Shown piece by piece: positions 1 through 9,599 of a DNA stretch of 64,000 nt. Position 1 is the stretch's first letter. Each line of letters opens with the position of its first letter. The translations under genes and the position numbers were made by a program. The stretch spans positions 9,390,121 through 9,454,120 of the forward strand of contig OX421507.1 in NCBI GenBank assembly GCA_949126835.1, in the 5' to 3' direction. The stretch comes from Anisus vortex. Taxonomy: Eukaryota > Mollusca > Gastropoda > Planorbidae. A model generated the notes under the pieces. It searched no databases and had not been told where the DNA came from. It saw only the letters and a list, made by a program, of their open reading frames with translations.

Positions 1-60
1 CGAACCCATGACCTTCGGTACGCCAGCCGAACGCTCTGCCGGTCGACCACCGTGTTCCAT
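1..60 (-). mobile_element. SINE-A copy 1, 5' tRNA-like head only
   Basis: Read on the minus strand this is the tRNA-derived 5' end of the commonest SINE in the window. It matches the head of the copies ending near 24484, 41476 and 54322 (CCTTCGGTACGCCAG on the plus strand). The rest of the element lies outside or is deleted at the window edge. Confidence 0.75.
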
Positions 61-208
61 GTATATTTCATGACCCCGGGCTGTTATTGTTTTTTTAATA
101 TGTTTCTATTTTGATACATTACTAGCCTATTAGAAACATAAAGCATAAGAGATATTAATTTCAACACTATTTTCGAGACCACTGATAACGAATACTCCGA
201 GTGGCATC

Positions 209-366
209 CTGGCATGGAATGGGTTGTCTGAACAAACCAGGAAAACCAGTAACTTAGTAACATTTAAAACACGAATAAAAATGCAAGACTAGACTCGGAC
301 CACGGATAAGGGTAGGACGCAATAATATTCTTTATAGAAAGAGCATCTGTAATATATAAGATAAGA
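209..366 (+). mobile_element. Non-LTR retrotransposon 3' end, copy 1
   Basis: About 158 bases shared with 7838-7987, 29060-29237 and 49891-50032. It opens with GGCATGGAATGGGTTG, which in frame gives the AWNGL(P) motif usual near the C-terminus of LINE reverse transcriptases. It continues through AATGCAAGACTAGACTCGG and ends in a short ATAAG-repeat tail. The frame is disrupted, so this is a dead 5'-truncated copy. Confidence 0.7.
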
Positions 367-420
367 GTGCAGTAAACTAACATCGGGTTAAAATATATAT
401 AAGATATTTTAAGCTTGGGG

Positions 421-499
421 CAAGGACTACTGAAGACAGGACATGCAGTCTTGAATTTCTGACTTAGCTAGCTAAGGCCAGTTTTTTCAGTAGTCCTTG
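421..499. repeat. Inverted repeat (13-bp perfect arms) around a 14-bp palindrome
   Basis: CAAGGACTACTGA at 421-433 is matched exactly by its reverse complement at 487-499. Between the arms lies CTTAGCTAGCTAAG (463-476), itself a perfect palindrome. The unit could fold as a hairpin or cruciform, or be a tiny inverted-repeat element. No target-site duplication is obvious. Confidence 0.7.
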
Positions 500-555
500 G
501 TTTGGGGGCAAAATATGTTGTAAGTTTTAAGTCGATCTACCGATAGTACATGGGA

Positions 556-810
556 AAATGTGGCCTAGCGGCACTGCAATCGTTTACGGGACCATAGGTT
601 CCCGGTTCAAATCCTGGTAAAGGCTAGGATTTGTTAGCGGGTACGGAGGGTGTTCCTGCGTCTACACAGCTCTAACATGTTGAGGCAAAGTATATGCGGG
701 CAGACATTGTGCTGGTCCCACAATCCCTTAGTATGCCGTGGTCTCGGAAAACTTAACGCAGCTGGATATCATATAGATAAAATTTGGCTTGCGAGATTAC
801 TTTTACTTTC
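556..810 (+). mobile_element. SINE-A copy 2, near full length, only plus-strand copy
   Basis: It starts with an A-box-like TGGCCTAGCGG (561-571) and a B-box-like GGTTCAAATCC (604-614), spaced as in a tRNA-derived pol III promoter. The body follows the SINE-A order: GCTAGGATTTGTT, the CAGCTCT block, ACATTGTGCTGG, TATGCCGTGG, then AGATAAAATTTGG and a TTACTTTTACTTTC tail. It is well diverged from the other copies. The open frame starting at 650 is carried by this element and is not a gene. Confidence 0.8.
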
Positions 811-819
811 ACCGCTGGC

Positions 820-1138
820 AGGCGAGTTATCTGACCTTAGGTTTAAAAAAATATTTTTGCCACCCAGTCATTTTGCTCTTGTGGCCCGGAATTGGAAGGA
901 GGCGGTGGTGCTGATCAACTTAACGGAAGGAGCTTCTTGTGGCATTTATTATTTATTATAAGATAAACTGTGCGTGTCACTTGCATTGGCAACCTTAGCC
1001 TACGGACGTGAGACCGTGTTGCCAAGGAGGTGACAAGTGATTCTGAGCACGCTTTCTGCACCTCAATATATTCATCGGTGTTCCATCACCCGTACTCTAG
1101 TGTTCGATAATGGAGCCAAAGACCATCCGAGAGCATAA
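820..1138. other. Unassigned sequence
   Basis: I recognise nothing in this interval between the SINE and the MITE. Confidence 0.5.
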
Positions 1139-1146
1139 GTGTAATG

Positions 1147-1339
1147 CATGCAAGGATCGCCAACCTACGGCACGCGTGCAAGCCTTGGCACCCAGGGCGA
1201 TTTTCAATGGAAGATCCTACAAAAAGGCAATTCAATTCTCTTTTACAAGAAATTTTGTGTCAAAGCAAGACGACTTTTAGGCTGTTAGCACTCTGAATGA
1301 ATTAAAAATCCGTATTTATTAAAAGGTTGCCGACCCTCG
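1147..1339 (+). mobile_element. hAT-type MITE, copy 1, apparently full length
   Basis: A 193-base non-autonomous element. Its inner 5' end GCCAACCTACGGCACGCG and its 3' end AGGTTGCCGACCCTCG form imperfect terminal inverted repeats. It is flanked by GTGTAATG (1139-1146) and GTGTAATC (1340-1347), a 7-of-8 match to the 8-bp target duplication expected of hAT transposons. The exact 5' terminus is uncertain by a few bases. It has no coding capacity and would have depended on a transposase in trans. Confidence 0.7.
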
Positions 1340-1347
1340 GTGTAATC

Positions 1348-1910
1348 AAATTCAAGGAAGACATTGGTAAGGAGAAGTTCAGTTCCTTTAACAAAAGTCT
1401 TCATGTTCTTTTTTTTTTTTTTACTGTTATACTTTTCAGTTAATTTTTCAAAGAGGAGGGGCAAGATGTGGGGGAATCATAGGGGCGGGAGAGGAGGGGG
1501 CGAGGCCTTGATAACGGCCTCACCTCACCCAGCCCCCCCCCCCCCCCCCCAAAGACTGTTTAACCAGTGAAGGTGTTGAATGAGGGTATTTACCCAGCGT
1601 GTCCGAGGGGGCGGTGGCTGAGGTTCAAATAATGGGTTCGGACAACAGGAAAACACGACACGGGACAACAACACAAACTACCATACTGGTGGACAGCAGG
1701 ACAAAGAGACAAAACGTAAGGGCGGTGATGAAAAGGATGGAAGAAGAGGGAGGGAGGGTGAGGAGCAGATGGGGAACGGGACCAGCAAACATTGTCAGGA
1801 GCCAGGACTCCCAGACGACCAGCAGGTTAAAGAATCAGAGATCCAAACCAGAAAGTCAAGCAGAAAAAAAAAGAATGGGGGGGGTGGGAGTGGGTAGGGA
1901 GGTGGTCAAA
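1348..1910. other. Unassigned, with C18 tract and purine-rich stretch
   Basis: It includes a run of 18 C at 1533-1550 and a purine-rich stretch leading into the minisatellite. TAGGGAGGTGGTC at 1897-1909 reappears inside the array. The open frames here are low complexity and not convincing. Confidence 0.5.
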
Positions 1911-2692
1911 CTAAAACAGCTCATTGTTGACCCAAACTAAAACAGCTCATTGTTGACCCAAACTAAAACAGCTCATTGTTGACCCAAACTAAAACAGCTC
2001 ATTGTTGACCCAAACTAAAACAGCTCATTGTTGACCCAAACTAAAACAGCTCATTGTTGACCCAAACTAAAACAGCTCATTGTTGACCCAAACTAAAACA
2101 GCTCATTGTTGACCCAAACTAAAACAGCTCATTGTTGACCCAAACTAAAACAGCTCATTGTTGACCCAAACTAAAACAGCTCATTGTTGACCCAAACTAA
2201 AACAGCTCATTGTTGACCCAAACTAAAACAGCTCATTGTTGACCCAAACTAAAACAGCTCATTGTTGACCCAAACTAAAACAGCTCATTGTTGACCCAAA
2301 CTAAAACAGCTCATTGTTGACCCAAACTAAAACAGCTCATTGTTGACCCAAACTAAAACAGCTCATTGTTGACCCAAACTAAAACAGCTCACTGTTGACC
2401 CAAACTAAAACAGCTCATTGTTGTAGGGAGGTGGTCTAACTAAAACAGCTCATTGTTGACCCAAACTAAAACAGCTCACTGTTGACCCAAACTAAAACAG
2501 CTCACTGTTGACCCAAACTAAAACAGCTCATTGTTGTAGGGAGGTGGTCTAACTAAAACAGCTCATTGTTGACCCAAACTAAAACAGCTCACTGTTGACC
2601 CAAACTAAAACAGCTCACTGTTGACCCAAACTAAAACAGCTCATTGTTGTAGGGAGGTGGTCTAACTAAAACAGCTCATTGTTGACCCAAAC
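1911..2692. repeat. 26-bp minisatellite with a 113-bp higher-order block
   Basis: A tandem array whose 26-bp unit contains ACAGCTCATTGTTGACC. About 20 nearly identical units run from 1911 to 2423. After that the pattern changes: a junction TAGGGAGGTGGTCTAA occurs at 2424, 2537 and 2650, exactly 113 bases apart, with three 26-bp units plus one 35-bp unit per block. The only common base change is CATTG to CACTG. The array is non-coding. Confidence 0.97.
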
Positions 2693-2699
2693 CAAAATT

Positions 2700-4700
2700 T
2701 CCTTCAAACATTTTGTTTTTGTTTGTTTTTTGTTCGAAATACTTAGCCCATAGGAGTATACAGAAATATTAACATGTAGGGCTGCGCTTAGTTCCTGGTG
2801 GGAAGGAGCAACAGACATGTTAATACTATTGACCAACAGTTGTGGGAGAGAAATTACAACAACTTCCGAGGAGAGATTTAAGGATCAAGTCAGTCGCGTA
2901 ACGTCCCTCCCATAAAGGGAGGCCGCCCATGAACAAAGATATTGATATATTGCCAAAGGCGCCACCTTTAAGTAAACATCTCGACCAAAGTTCAATGGAG
3001 CGTCTGCCATTATTGGAAGTGTAAATACATCTAAGATTCAAGTTCGCAACTGCCTATACACACGAGTACAAGGAAAATGTCGGACAGACTGGCATCACTG
3101 TACTCTTATGATTTTTAATAAAACTTCGTAAGCAAAAAATTCCTGTATTTTAAGACATTAAAAAAAAAACACATTTCAAGACGATCTTAATTTGATAATT
3201 TCGAGGGACGCGTTCTTCCTATAACATACTCATTAAATTATAATTAACATTAAGATATATGATATTATAAATCAAACCTTGCACACAGAAAAAAATTCAA
3301 GAAAAGAAAATGAGAATTGAAAGGGGGGGGGGGGGGGGGGGGGCGGGAAGAGAGAGATCCCTAATTATCTCATCGGATAAAATTTAATTTACAGCAGTGG
3401 GGGCCTTTGGGGCTATTACGGGCTCATACACACATACACACACTCACATACACTCCCCCACACACACTCACCCACACACACACAACTATATCATGTGAGA
3501 AACACTTGAACTTTTCTCAACATTCAAATAAAGTGTTGTTGTTTTTTTTTAATATAAAAAAATACAACTGGTGAAGCCTTTTTTTTTTAAAATGGTTTTA
3601 GACAAACCCCGCCCCTTTCTGCCATTTTTGGTGGGGGGATGTATAGCTCCTCCCATCCCCAACCCTTTCCTCCCCGATTCCTTTTTAAAAAAAGAACGAT
3701 AAGTTGTAAAAATTGTTTTTTTCTTTTTCAGTTATACCTCTTTAGCTTCAATTCCCTAAGCTTGCATTTCAAGTCAACACACAAAAATATTTTTCGAAGT
3801 CGTTAATTTTTTATTTTATTTTTTCCTTGTTTCTTTTTCTTTCTTTTACTGGCACCCGCATCAAGAAAGTGACAGAAGAGATTCCTCCATGTCAAAGGCA
3901 AGCTGCCGTCATTTCCCTGACACGGAAATTTACCACTCAGGCACACGCATCTCCCCCGCGCAAGTAAGCAACCACACACGCATACATCTCCTTGCATACG
4001 CATGCGGTCATTCTTATAGCACACACCTACACACACTCATATAGCATACAGTTTTCGTGTCCATCAGATGTAATACCAGCGCCACATCGAGTTTATCGAA
4101 GGGGCTGAAGGGAAGAGGTTGGTTTATTCGAATATTCCAAACAATTTTCTCTTCCCCTTGCAAAAAAAAATATATTTCTGAAATCAACCTCATTGAGTTT
4201 TTCCAAAACGTCTGGAAGGGGGGGGGCAGTTTTATTTATTGCGAATCCTACGTATCGGAAATTTCCCAAACACACAAACAAAAAAAAGAAAGAATAAAAA
4301 TAGGCGTTTTAATGACACATAGGCTAAAAGAGATGCTTAAATCAATTCCAACAGCTCACAACTAGCCAAGTTAGGGTTTAGGAATCTAGACCTTACATTT
4401 CTTCTGCTACAACATAGTGAAAAAGGTTGCGACATTCCGGGGGTTTTCATATGCGACATTATGTCCACAAAAGTTTTAAAAAAGGACATATTCGTAATTA
4501 ATTTAAATTCCTAATACTTTTTTTTTTTTTGTGTGTTGGTTATCAAACTAATCAATTAAAGATTTTTTTTTTTTTACGATTTGTGCAACTTTGTGATTAA
4601 AAATTTTAGACATTATAAGTAAAAATGCATACGAACTGAATTTTTTTTAAATATTTACGAATGACATGTTAAAGTTGTTGTCTTTTAATGAAATATCCAC
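2700..4700. other. Intron-like sequence, no gene seen
   Basis: AT-rich DNA with T-rich runs, a G21 tract (3323-3343) and CA-rich simple sequence (3426-3485). The minus-strand frame at 2826-3041 and those around 3803-4365 show no recognisable domain. Confidence 0.5.
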
Positions 4701-4705
4701 AAGCA

Positions 4706-4816
4706 TTTTCCGGATATTTTCGGGCCCTCGGTGTATTTTCCGGATATTTTCGGACCTCGTGGTATTTTCCGGATATTTTCGGGCCTCACGTTATTTCCCG
4801 GATATTTTCGAGCCTC
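4706..4816. repeat. Four-copy 29-30-bp tandem repeat
   Basis: TTTCCGGATATTTTCGG recurs with starts of the CGGATATTTT core at 4711, 4741, 4770 and 4799. Units are diverged in the spacer (GGCCCTCG, GACCTCGT, GGCCTCAC). The overlapping open frames are products of the repeat. Confidence 0.9.
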
Positions 4817-4829
4817 AGGTATCATTCAT

Positions 4830-6980
4830 TATACCCCCTGTGGTGTTTCAGTGAAGTGTTCTCATGTCTACATAATGGACATATAGATTTGAAACTTGAG
4901 ATAGTGTCTACTTGCCATTGGGACTCACTCTGTGGACTACAGTGTGTTTAAAACCCAATTTATTCCGACCAAATTGGCCATTAGCGGAAGACCCTTTTAC
5001 TATTCAGCACTGAATGTCTCACTTGAAACTTTTGTTGTGTGTGAAAACTGTGAATGTATTTTTTTTTCCCTGGCATTTCATGACTAAACAAAACAATTTC
5101 AACAATTTTAATGATCGGGTGATTATATATTTTCGTTTTTTTTAGGACTGTAGCGGGCTGTTGTACATGAGTGGGTCTGTGTTTTGAAAACACTTAGAAC
5201 TAACTGTCTGTGGTTTTAGAGACACGTAAAGCACGAAATATCGCTTCCAGAATTGGTTCTTCCGTGAAACTTTCGGCTTAAGCTCGTCATTTGTGTGCTA
5301 GGCATGCTCGAGTACAAAAACACTTGCAAGGCAATTATGGCTTCAATGTCAAGTACAACTTCTGTGGGGAGGGTGGGGGAGAGTTTCACAAAATGCCAGG
5401 GTGTCGCGACTCAGTTCCGGGGCCGTGAATTCAAAATTGATGGGTCACAAAGATGGAAAGTTCAGAAAAAGTAAACTAGGTCAGAACATGGAAATGTACT
5501 AGTTTATTTGGTAGTTGGTAAGACTCACAGAATAGGTATAGAACAGAATGCGCAATCGCATTTTTTTCTGTTTCCAGAAGTAATACCGTCGCCATACTAT
5601 TTAAACGCAGCTGTCCTGGTTACACTCTATATTTATGCCTATTTACAATGTCTTTTTCTTCAAATCTACAAGTTCGAAAACCCAAAGCTAATGTTTCAGG
5701 CAAAAGGTACAAAAACTGTTGTCTAATAAACTGCAACAATGATGCGAAAACGATTGATTATCGTACCGAGCTAGGTCTAGGCCTAGGCTATCTTTTCAAA
5801 TATCAGTAGGCCTACCGGGTAATACAATTTTACATCATAGAGGCCTAAACCTAAAATGTTGAAAAGAAAATGGGTAATTAAGTAATTGTATAAAAGTAAG
5901 CCTATAATGAAATATAATATAGGCCCTATATATAGGCTATTTTGTATATATTTATGGTACGCCTAGATATCCTTTCTCATTTTACTATAGTAGCGTCTCT
6001 AGCGACCGCTGCCTTGCGTCGAAAAAAAATGGCGGAATCGAGCTTCACTTTTAGTGACTGCGCATATAAGGATTGCGCATTCTGTTCTATACCTATTCTG
6101 TGGTAAGTCTCGCTCAGGACCGGGATGGCTGGAGAGCCCTTGTTGGTGGCCTATGCCCCCCGAGAGGGGTAGAAGGCGTAAGTAAGTTCCAGGAAATAAA
6201 CTCTCTTCCACTCCCCCCCCCCCCCCCCCCCCATTGCTTTGACAGTGTTAGCGGCTTATAAACTGTGGTTAATGCAACTGTTCTAAAGCTGCAAATGACT
6301 AAACTATTGACAGCAGCTCAAGATAGGCAAAATATGGAGAAAGATGACTGCCGAGGTGTCCACCATTCGCCTCCCCCCCCCTCCCAACGACCACAACGGT
6401 CAAGGGTTTTACGATGACGATAATGAAACTGTGGTAGCTTAAGCGTCCCAACCACTTTGCATTTCCTCCATTAACAAACGTAGGGGTGGAGGATTTGAAG
6501 TGCAAAAGAATATATTTAAAAAAAAACACACACACTAAAAGCAGTTTTAAAAAATGTGTTTAAGTGCTTCCTAATATTCAATGTGTTTAAATGTTAAACC
6601 AGGGTTGTACAATAGGCGGCCAATAATACGGACCACCGAGACCTCTTGCTTGTTACCCAACGAGCTTCTTCATAAGTCAGTCAGTTGTTGTATATTTTAA
6701 TTCATTGTACTAACTTCAGTAAATGTTCAGAATATACAGATAGCCCTTCTTGTTGTATCAAATTCCTTATGCCCGGGAATGACTAAAAATAGTTATACAT
6801 ATTCTTGGTTTAAACGGATAACTCAACTGGGGGGAAAGTTGGCAATTATTGCCCAGGGGCTAGGTTTAACATAGTACAACACAGGTCATGTTTCTCTACA
6901 GACAGGGATAGATATTGATGTCACTATTTCATTAATCAAGTTTTGAGTACCAACTAAGAGAGAGCCACTAAGTACATTCT
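4830..6980. other. Intron-like sequence 3' of the Eph exons, no exon recognised
   Basis: I looked on the minus strand for the next Eph exon (Cys-rich EGF-like, with a C..CP.NS pattern) and did not find it. A C20 tract lies at 6213-6232 and a region rich in AGGCCTA motifs at 5765-5960. Confidence 0.5.
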
Positions 6981-6986
6981 ACTCAC

Positions 6987-7347
6987 CAGTGCACTGGGTC
7001 CCCTCCTTGTTGCCCTGGTAGCCCGGGTTGCACACGCACTCACCCTTGGGCGTCCCGAACCACTCCCCGTCGTTCCTGCACAGGAAGGCCAGGTCCGACT
7101 TCTGGGTGGCGTTGTCCACGCAGGTGCCCTTCTGCGGGACGATGGAGGTCAGACGATCCACAGTGGCTATCTCCGGGTAAAAGGCGAAGTTTTGGGTGAC
7201 GTTGGGGCACTTGATGTAGTACACCCTCGCCCTGACCAACGTCAAGCAGCTGCCCTCGTCCCGGATGGCGAAGTAGACGCCCCGGGGTCCTTTGGTGGTC
7301 AGAGTGATCTCCCTGGACTCTTCATTGTACTCGCGCTCAGTACTGTC
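6987..7347 (-). CDS. Eph: Eph receptor, ephrin-binding C-terminal half and start of Cys-rich region, exon C
   Basis: This is the third exon of the Eph ectodomain: 120 codons plus one base. Residues 118-154 of the joined sequence (REITL..., GVYFAIRDEGSCLTLV, RARVYYIKCP) form the last strands of the ephrin-binding domain. Cys141 is the partner expected for Cys19. Cys154, 183, 197, 211, 213 and 226 then open the Cys-rich region; the run GECVCNPGY is typical. Two N-glycosylation sequons (NVT at 156, NAT at 186) are visible. The acceptor is TTTTTTCCAG ending at 7348 and the donor GTGAGT at 6986-6981. The exon ends in phase 1, as I recall for the vertebrate exon at this position. Codons are richer in G+C than the flanks. 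There is no stop or frameshift, so the gene looks functional. The next exon (EGF-like Cys-rich repeat) was not found on the left and probably lies before position 1. Confidence 0.95.
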
Positions 7348-7580
7348 CTGGAAAAAATCACGAATAAGAACATGGCATCATCTAAGTACATGACATTCTC
7401 TTCAGAAATTATACAAAATATTATTCAGTAGACTTTTATACTTAAGAATCAATATCTTATGTTGTCCCATCAAAGGGATATAGTAAGCAACGTAGACATG
7501 GCCTACAAGAGGAGTTGTGTAGTCTACACAACACTCAACCATGAACCCGTCGAAACACACACGGGTAGGGGGGCACTTAC
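7348..7580 (-). other. Intron between Eph exons B and C (phase 0)
   Basis: A 233-base GT-AG intron with donor GTAAGT and a T-rich tract before the acceptor. Joining the flanks gives the uninterrupted frame KLFV followed by DSTEREYN. I see no repeat in it. Confidence 0.9.
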
Positions 7581-7758
7581 CACGAATAACTTGTCCGCGG
7601 CTATTTTGTCCACTCTAGTGTAGGTGAGCGAGTCCCAAGATGGCCGCAAGGTGTTGGCAAAGTCCGAGTCGGCCTCGAAATAGTAGAGATTGAAGGTCTC
7701 CTTACACTGCTGAAGGTTGGTGGAGTCTATAATCTTAGAACACTTCCTCATGGTGAAC
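7581..7758 (-). CDS. Eph: Eph receptor, ephrin-binding domain exon B
   Basis: This is the second exon of the Eph ligand-binding domain. One base completes the split Thr codon from exon A, followed by 59 codons. It carries the strongest family signature in the window, CKETFNLYYFEAD, followed by KIAAD, which matches the (T)IAAD motif of Eph receptors. Cys54 and Cys66 (numbered over the three joined exons) are spaced as the second conserved disulphide of the domain. The acceptor is TATTATCAG at 7767-7759 and the donor GTAAGT at 7580-7575, phase 0. Vertebrate Eph genes as I recall them encode this region in one large exon of similar total size (here 143+178+361 = 682 bases), so this lineage has two extra introns or vertebrates lost them. 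Confidence 0.95.
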
Positions 7759-8167
7759 CTGATAATACAAAGAAATGTTTGCAATGGTTTATTGGTGCAA
7801 CATAGGGACACTGCACATTGTACTCTTTCTTCCCGAGAGGAATGGGTTGCGTGAACAAACTTAATATCATTTAATATACACTAATAAAAATGCAAGACTA
7901 GACCACGGAACGCGGATGAGCGTAGGGCGCAATAATCTTCTTTATAGAATGAGTGTCCGTTATATATAAAATAGAGAGATAAGATAGTTTTAGCTCACGT
8001 CAGCAAAACAAACATAAATATTAGATAATAAGATAATATTTCTAATATTTGCCGTTCAAGACTCGGACACTTTCGTCCTCGGCCGAACATCAACTCAACA
8101 ACCCAAATGTGTTTTTTTTTTAAAATAAAAAAAAAGTAGAGAAGAAAAGAAAGAAAAGATAACTCAC
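7759..8167 (-). other. Intron between Eph exons A and B (phase 2), carrying a LINE fragment
   Basis: A 409-base GT-AG intron whose removal rebuilds the split Thr codon. About a third of it (7838-7987) is an antisense copy of the retrotransposon 3' end also seen at 209, 29060 and 49891. Confidence 0.9.
7838..7987 (+). mobile_element. Non-LTR retrotransposon 3' end, copy 2, in an Eph intron
   Basis: It matches copy 1 from AATGGGTTG through ATGCAAGACTAGACCACGG and the AATAATCTTCTTTATAGAA block to a GATAAGATAG tail. It is inserted antisense to the Eph gene, between exons A and B. Confidence 0.75.
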
Positions 8168-8310
8168 GTCAAACTGATGTGCAAGGCGTTAGCTTCCCCT
8201 CTTTCAATGAACGGCAGTCTCAGCCAGTTGTCTACATTGGATGTTCTCACATAACAAGATGAATACGTCCTCAGGGTGTCGCCATCTTTGTTTACGGTGG
8301 CTTCCATCCA
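8168..8310 (-). CDS. Eph: Eph receptor, ephrin-binding domain exon A
   Basis: This is an internal exon of an Eph receptor tyrosine kinase, the cell-surface receptor for membrane-bound ephrins in contact-dependent guidance and boundary signalling. It encodes 47 codons plus two bases, starting at a Trp. In vertebrate Eph genes I recall exon 3 starting at the equivalent Trp. Visible family motifs are the stretch DTLRTYSSCYV, with Cys19 expected to pair with Cys141 of exon C, and NWLRLPFIERGEA, a hallmark of the domain's early beta strands. The acceptor is a long pyrimidine tract ending CAG just above 8310. The donor is GTGAGT at 8167-8162 and gives phase 2. No start codon or signal peptide is present, so at least one more 5' exon must lie to the right. 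The ATG at 8406 is in the intron and should not be taken as the start. Confidence 0.93.
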
Positions 8311-8777
8311 CTGAAAGAAAAAGAAAAAAAAAAAGAACATTTTAATAAGATCTGGGTTCATAGATGGGCTAAATCTCGAGTTAAAACTTGCACATAGATC
8401 TACCATAGTTGTCGATACGCTACGGCATATGTGTCAAATTAAGGGCCCGCGGGTCATATCCGGCCCGTGAAGAATTAAAAGTATAGTTTTTTTGTTGTTG
8501 TTGTTTTCTTATATGTTTGAATCTCCACTGCTCGGTGTATGTTTATTCAATTAGACTGACAAAATAAAGAGGTTTTTGACTTCTCTACGAAATTTAAATA
8601 AAAAACAACTAAAAATATTTTCCCTTAAATGATTTTTTTATAAATGTATAATTAGTATAACTAGTTTCAAAGTGTTCACTATCAGTAAGCTGTTTAAAAA
8701 AAAATGGGAAAGGAGAAGGTAACAAAAGGCCTCGATGTACACGAAGTTTTAATTGTATCGTAAATTGAATTATTTCC
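8311..8777. other. Intron 5' of Eph exon A, with a possible hAT end
   Basis: The pyrimidine tract of the exon A acceptor is at 8311-8336 (minus strand). GGGCCCGCGGGTCATATCCGG (8441 onward) with GTGTCAAA just before it resembles the GGCCCGCGGGCC.AATCCGGCCCG end common to many hAT elements, but no partner end was found. Confidence 0.4.
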
Positions 8778-8985
8778 CTTGCATTTTTTTGTATGATACA
8801 TTAAATCAATGTATTATTTTTTTTTTATTATTCTTATTATTATTTGTATTACTATTTACTTAATTATTATATCATTTACCAGGTTACAATTCTCTTGTTA
8901 TGTCTTCGACTATGCCTTTATTGTACTTGTGTACTATGTGGCAACTAAAATCATTGTTCATTGACATATAAATTCCTTTCATCGA
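8778..8985 (+). mobile_element. Interspersed repeat B, copy 1 (retroposon 3' end-like)
   Basis: It shares an extended alignment with 29404-29602: ACTATGCCTTTATTGTAC, then GTGTACTATGTGGCAA and ATTGTTCATTG, after a TTATTATTATT-rich stretch. The other copy reads GCAAATAAAAT, a plausible polyadenylation signal, and this one GCAACTAAAAT. That fits the 3' end of a retroposed sequence of unknown class. Confidence 0.65.
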
Positions 8986-9169
8986 GTAGTCGTTGGGGAT
9001 AAATAAAACTGTTAATTATGGGCCTACCATCTGTCATAGCCAACAGTCGTTCTTTTTGTTGGTCTCATCGCTGCGCTACAGTGGTCCGGTTAGCGAGATA
9101 GAACAACTCAAGCAGTCGACGGCTAAGTACCATGACACGAAAACAAGACCATAATAAAGTTCTTGGCAA

Positions 9170-9340
9170 TATTAAAGAGAAATAAAGAGAAAAAGAGAAG
9201 TAAAAAGAAGTAAAGAGAAATAAGGAGGAAAAGAGAAATAAAGAGAAATAAACAGAAAAAGAGAAATAAAGAGACGTAAAAAAAATAAGGAGATGTAAAT
9301 AGAAAAAAAAAAGATATTTAAAGAGAAATTTAGAGACTAA
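9170..9340. repeat. A/G-rich low-complexity tract
   Basis: Irregular repetition of AAAGAGAAATAAAGAGAAA-like units, almost pure purine on the plus strand. Confidence 0.8.
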
Positions 9341-9344
9341 GAAA

Positions 9345-9585
9345 CATGTGGAACCATAATAGGACTATGAAGAAACCATGACGAAATACTGTGATAAGGA
9401 AGTTATGACACCATAATATGACATTAAAGGAGCCAATAACAGCATGAAATGACAAAAAGGAATCCATGATATAATACTGAAATTAAGAACCCAAAACAAT
9501 AAGGAATCAAATGACACCATCATACTAAGACAACGGGGGAATCAAATGACACCATGTTACGGCAATCAGGAACACACAACACCGT
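9345..9585. repeat. Decayed tandem repeat with ATGACACCAT core
   Basis: Degenerate units of roughly 25-35 bases carry CATGA.A.CATAATA variants. The best pair is GAATCAAATGACACCAT at 9504-9520 and again at 9539-9555. It looks like an old minisatellite. Confidence 0.6.
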
Positions 9586-9599
9586 GGCCACATAATGTG

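Noticed and set aside
556..630. Possible tRNA gene on the plus strand
   Set aside because: Box spacing is right but the acceptor stem does not pair and SINE-A sequence follows to 810.
8164..8406. ATG at 8406 as the start of a gene containing exon A
   Set aside because: The first 32 codons are the intron's poly-Phe (pyrimidine) tract; the acceptor CAG lies just before the conserved Trp.
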